A DNA stretch of 6,049 nucleotides. It comes from an uncultured Lachnospiraceae bacterium (GTDB taxonomy: Bacteria > Bacillota > Clostridia > Lachnospirales > Lachnospiraceae). Made by a program: the position numbers and the translations under genes. The stretch lies in the NCBI GenBank assembly GCA_958446555.1, contig CAUCWU010000160.1, positions 1-6,049 of the forward strand, in the 5' to 3' direction. Positions 5,160 to 6,049 of the stretch are shown here, in pieces (within the stretch, counting starts at the first letter, position 1; each line of letters begins with the position of its first letter). The notes below the pieces were generated by a model. That model did not search any database. It saw only the letters and a list, made by a program, of their open reading frames with translations, and was not told the origin of the DNA.

Positions 5160-5717
5160 TTATACTCTCTTTAACTCTGGCGAGAAATATATTAAGTCAG
5201 CATTTGCACCTACTTCCCATGGCTTACAACAAAGTGATAAAATATGGGATGCTGGTGGATTTGTGACCACATTTAATAAGCCTCTCTGTTCAAACTGTTG
5301 ATCAAGTTCTATTCTGCTGAAACGTATTGGAAGTTCTTTTAAAATTTGCAATACTGTTTCTTCCTGACCATCTGACAGATTCATCCATATCGAACTGACT
5401 GCCGGTGGAATTACCACTGGTGTATTACAAAAGCGCTCCCAATCATTCGGATGATCTGCAAAATATTTTTTGATTTCGGTTCTTTTCTCATCGGTAACAA
5501 TTTTACACCAATATCCATCTACACATTCGCTCAAAATGCGCAACTTCATTTTCGGCGTAAAGGCTTTTTTCAAGAAAATCCACTTGCCAATCTTTTCTCC
5601 CTTTTTCCAGAAATGTTCACCTGTTACGCTATCTTCCTCTGCGTACTTATCTCGTATACCTACGACCTGCCAATATCCAGCACTGTATTGTGTTACCCAA
5701 TCACCTATCTGAATCAT
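5160..5717 (-). CDS. Hypothetical protein (185 aa) next to the CRISPR leader
   Basis: I do not recognise the family. The N-terminal third (1-75) looks like a compact beta-rich domain rich in aromatic residues (IGDWVTQYSAGYWQVVGI, KIGKWIFLKKAFTPKMKLRI, DGYWCKIV). The middle (76-145) is helical (EKRTEIKKYFADHPNDWERF, EETVLQILKELPIRFSRIEL), and the C-terminal part has NPPASHIL and CCKPWEVGANADLIYFSP. NPPA is not a methyltransferase motif in this setting, as no SAM-binding motif precedes it. No signal peptide or membrane segment. The ATG at 5717 has AGAAGAGG 6 bases upstream. The stop lies 14 bp before the CRISPR -35. It shows no Cas protein signature; being next to the leader does not prove a CRISPR role. 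Confidence 0.85.
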   Translation of the reverse strand: MIQIGDWVTQYSAGYWQVVGIRDKYAEEDSVTGEHFWKKGEKIGKWIFLKKAFTPKMKLRILSECVDGYWCKIVTDEKRTEIKKYFADHPNDWERFCNTPVVIPPAVSSIWMNLSDGQEETVLQILKELPIRFSRIELDQQFEQRGLLNVVTNPPASHILSLCCKPWEVGANADLIYFSPELKRV

Positions 5718-5743
5718 CGAATACCTCTTCTCTTGTTTCTATC

Positions 5744-5794
5744 CACAGTCGGTAATTTCACAGAGTCTGACATGTCAGCACAAAGCCGACTGTG
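5744..5794. repeat. Nested inverted repeats upstream of the 185-aa gene
   Basis: Outer arms CACAGTCGG (5744-5752) and CCGACTGTG (5786-5794) match perfectly. Between them is a perfect 12-bp palindrome, CTGACATGTCAG (5767-5778), part of which (CATGTCAG) recurs at 5803-5810. The structure lies 27 bp before the start codon, where an operator or a transcript leader structure would be. There is no T-run on either side, so it is not a standard terminator. Confidence 0.8.
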
Positions 5795-5807
5795 ACTTGC
5801 CTCATGT

Positions 5808-5843
5808 CAGTGGGGGATACCGATTTCTCTCCGCCCACCACTG
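5808..5843. repeat. GC-rich hairpin in the intergenic region
   Basis: CAGTGGGGG (5808-5816) pairs with CCCACCACTG (5834-5843) over nine base pairs with one bulged base and a 17-base loop. It has no adjacent T-run. It is notably richer in G and C than its surroundings and could be part of a transcript-ending structure or a remnant of a mobile sequence. The rest of the 5718-5916 gap has no supported gene. Confidence 0.6.
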
Positions 5844-5916
5844 CCGTTAATTTTCCAATAGCAATTCATCTCGCCACCTATAGAGGTTGGAGAATCCTTG
5901 CTATTATTGTTGAAGA

Positions 5917-6049
5917 TTATAAGCTTGCGTACTTTTCTTCCATAAACTGTCTTGCCTGCTGTGCATTGGATGGATTTGTATCCTCTAACAGCACGTGAAT
6001 GTGCGGCTTATGCTCCTTGATATAGCGAAGCAAAAATTCATAGTCCATC
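5917..6049 (-). CDS. C-terminal end of a probable sugar phosphate isomerase/epimerase
   Basis: The minus-strand frame entering at the right edge ends at a TAA at 5917-5919. The last 43 residues include YEFLLRYIKEHKPHIHVLLE, then DTNPSNAQQARQFMEE. This resembles the last helix and strand of xylose-isomerase-like TIM-barrel proteins, whose C-termini often read like LEDTNP..A..AR.F. Most of the gene is outside the window, so the substrate and metal site cannot be judged. An in-frame ATG at 6048 is most likely internal. It looks like a housekeeping or sugar-use gene bordering the defence region. Confidence 0.7.
   Translation of the reverse strand, partial: MDYEFLLRYIKEHKPHIHVLLEDTNPSNAQQARQFMEEKYASL

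Noticed and set aside
5451..5998. Several plus-strand open frames opposite the 185-aa gene and in the adjoining gap
   Set aside because: They lie antisense to better-supported minus-strand genes, lack ribosome sites and have low-complexity, non-protein-like composition.

Overview
The window is AT-rich Gram-positive DNA, most likely from a Clostridia/Lachnospiraceae-type Firmicute. The support is strong G-rich Shine-Dalgarno sites, two near-consensus sigma-A promoters, and the style of the HsdM, HsdS and DUF1016 proteins; the species cannot be named. Every supported gene lies on the minus strand, so transcription runs from high to low coordinates. It looks like an accessory defence region.

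Right end (5718-6049): the last 43 or so codons of a probable sugar phosphate isomerase/epimerase (5917-6049), then a 199-bp gap with nested inverted repeats. Next is an unrecognised 185-aa gene (5160-5717).

Middle (4078-5146): a small CRISPR array transcribed on the minus strand. It has its own promoter (5118-5146), a leader of about 100 bp, three near-identical 37-bp repeats with 39-bp spacers, then a 38-bp spacer and a repeat that keeps only its first 16 bases. After that come two small overlapping genes of unknown function (4445-4726 and 4228-4458). Beyond them are the last 9 bases of a repeat, a 38-bp spacer and one more degenerate repeat (4078-4161). The simplest reading is one array of at least five repeats into which a roughly 600-bp two-gene cassette was placed, inside a repeat. 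The repeat shape (GCCC/GGGC stem followed by an 8-base ATTGACAC tail) suggests Cas6-type processing, as in type I or III systems. No cas gene is in the window.

Left part (1-4021): a type I restriction-modification operon of the EcoR124 (IC) style. A consensus promoter (3993-4021) precedes hsdM (methyltransferase), then a DUF1016/YhcG-family PDDEXK nuclease gene starting 1 bp after hsdM, then hsdS (specificity subunit) starting at an ATGA overlap and running off the left edge. HsdS carries a three-copy TAEL repeat between its two target recognition domains, known in the EcoR124 family to set the spacing of the two half-sites. HsdR is not in the window and is probably beyond the left edge.

Together this is a defence cluster: a modification/specificity module with a built-in extra nuclease, next to a CRISPR array that appears broken by a two-gene insertion. 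The insertion is the most unusual thing here.
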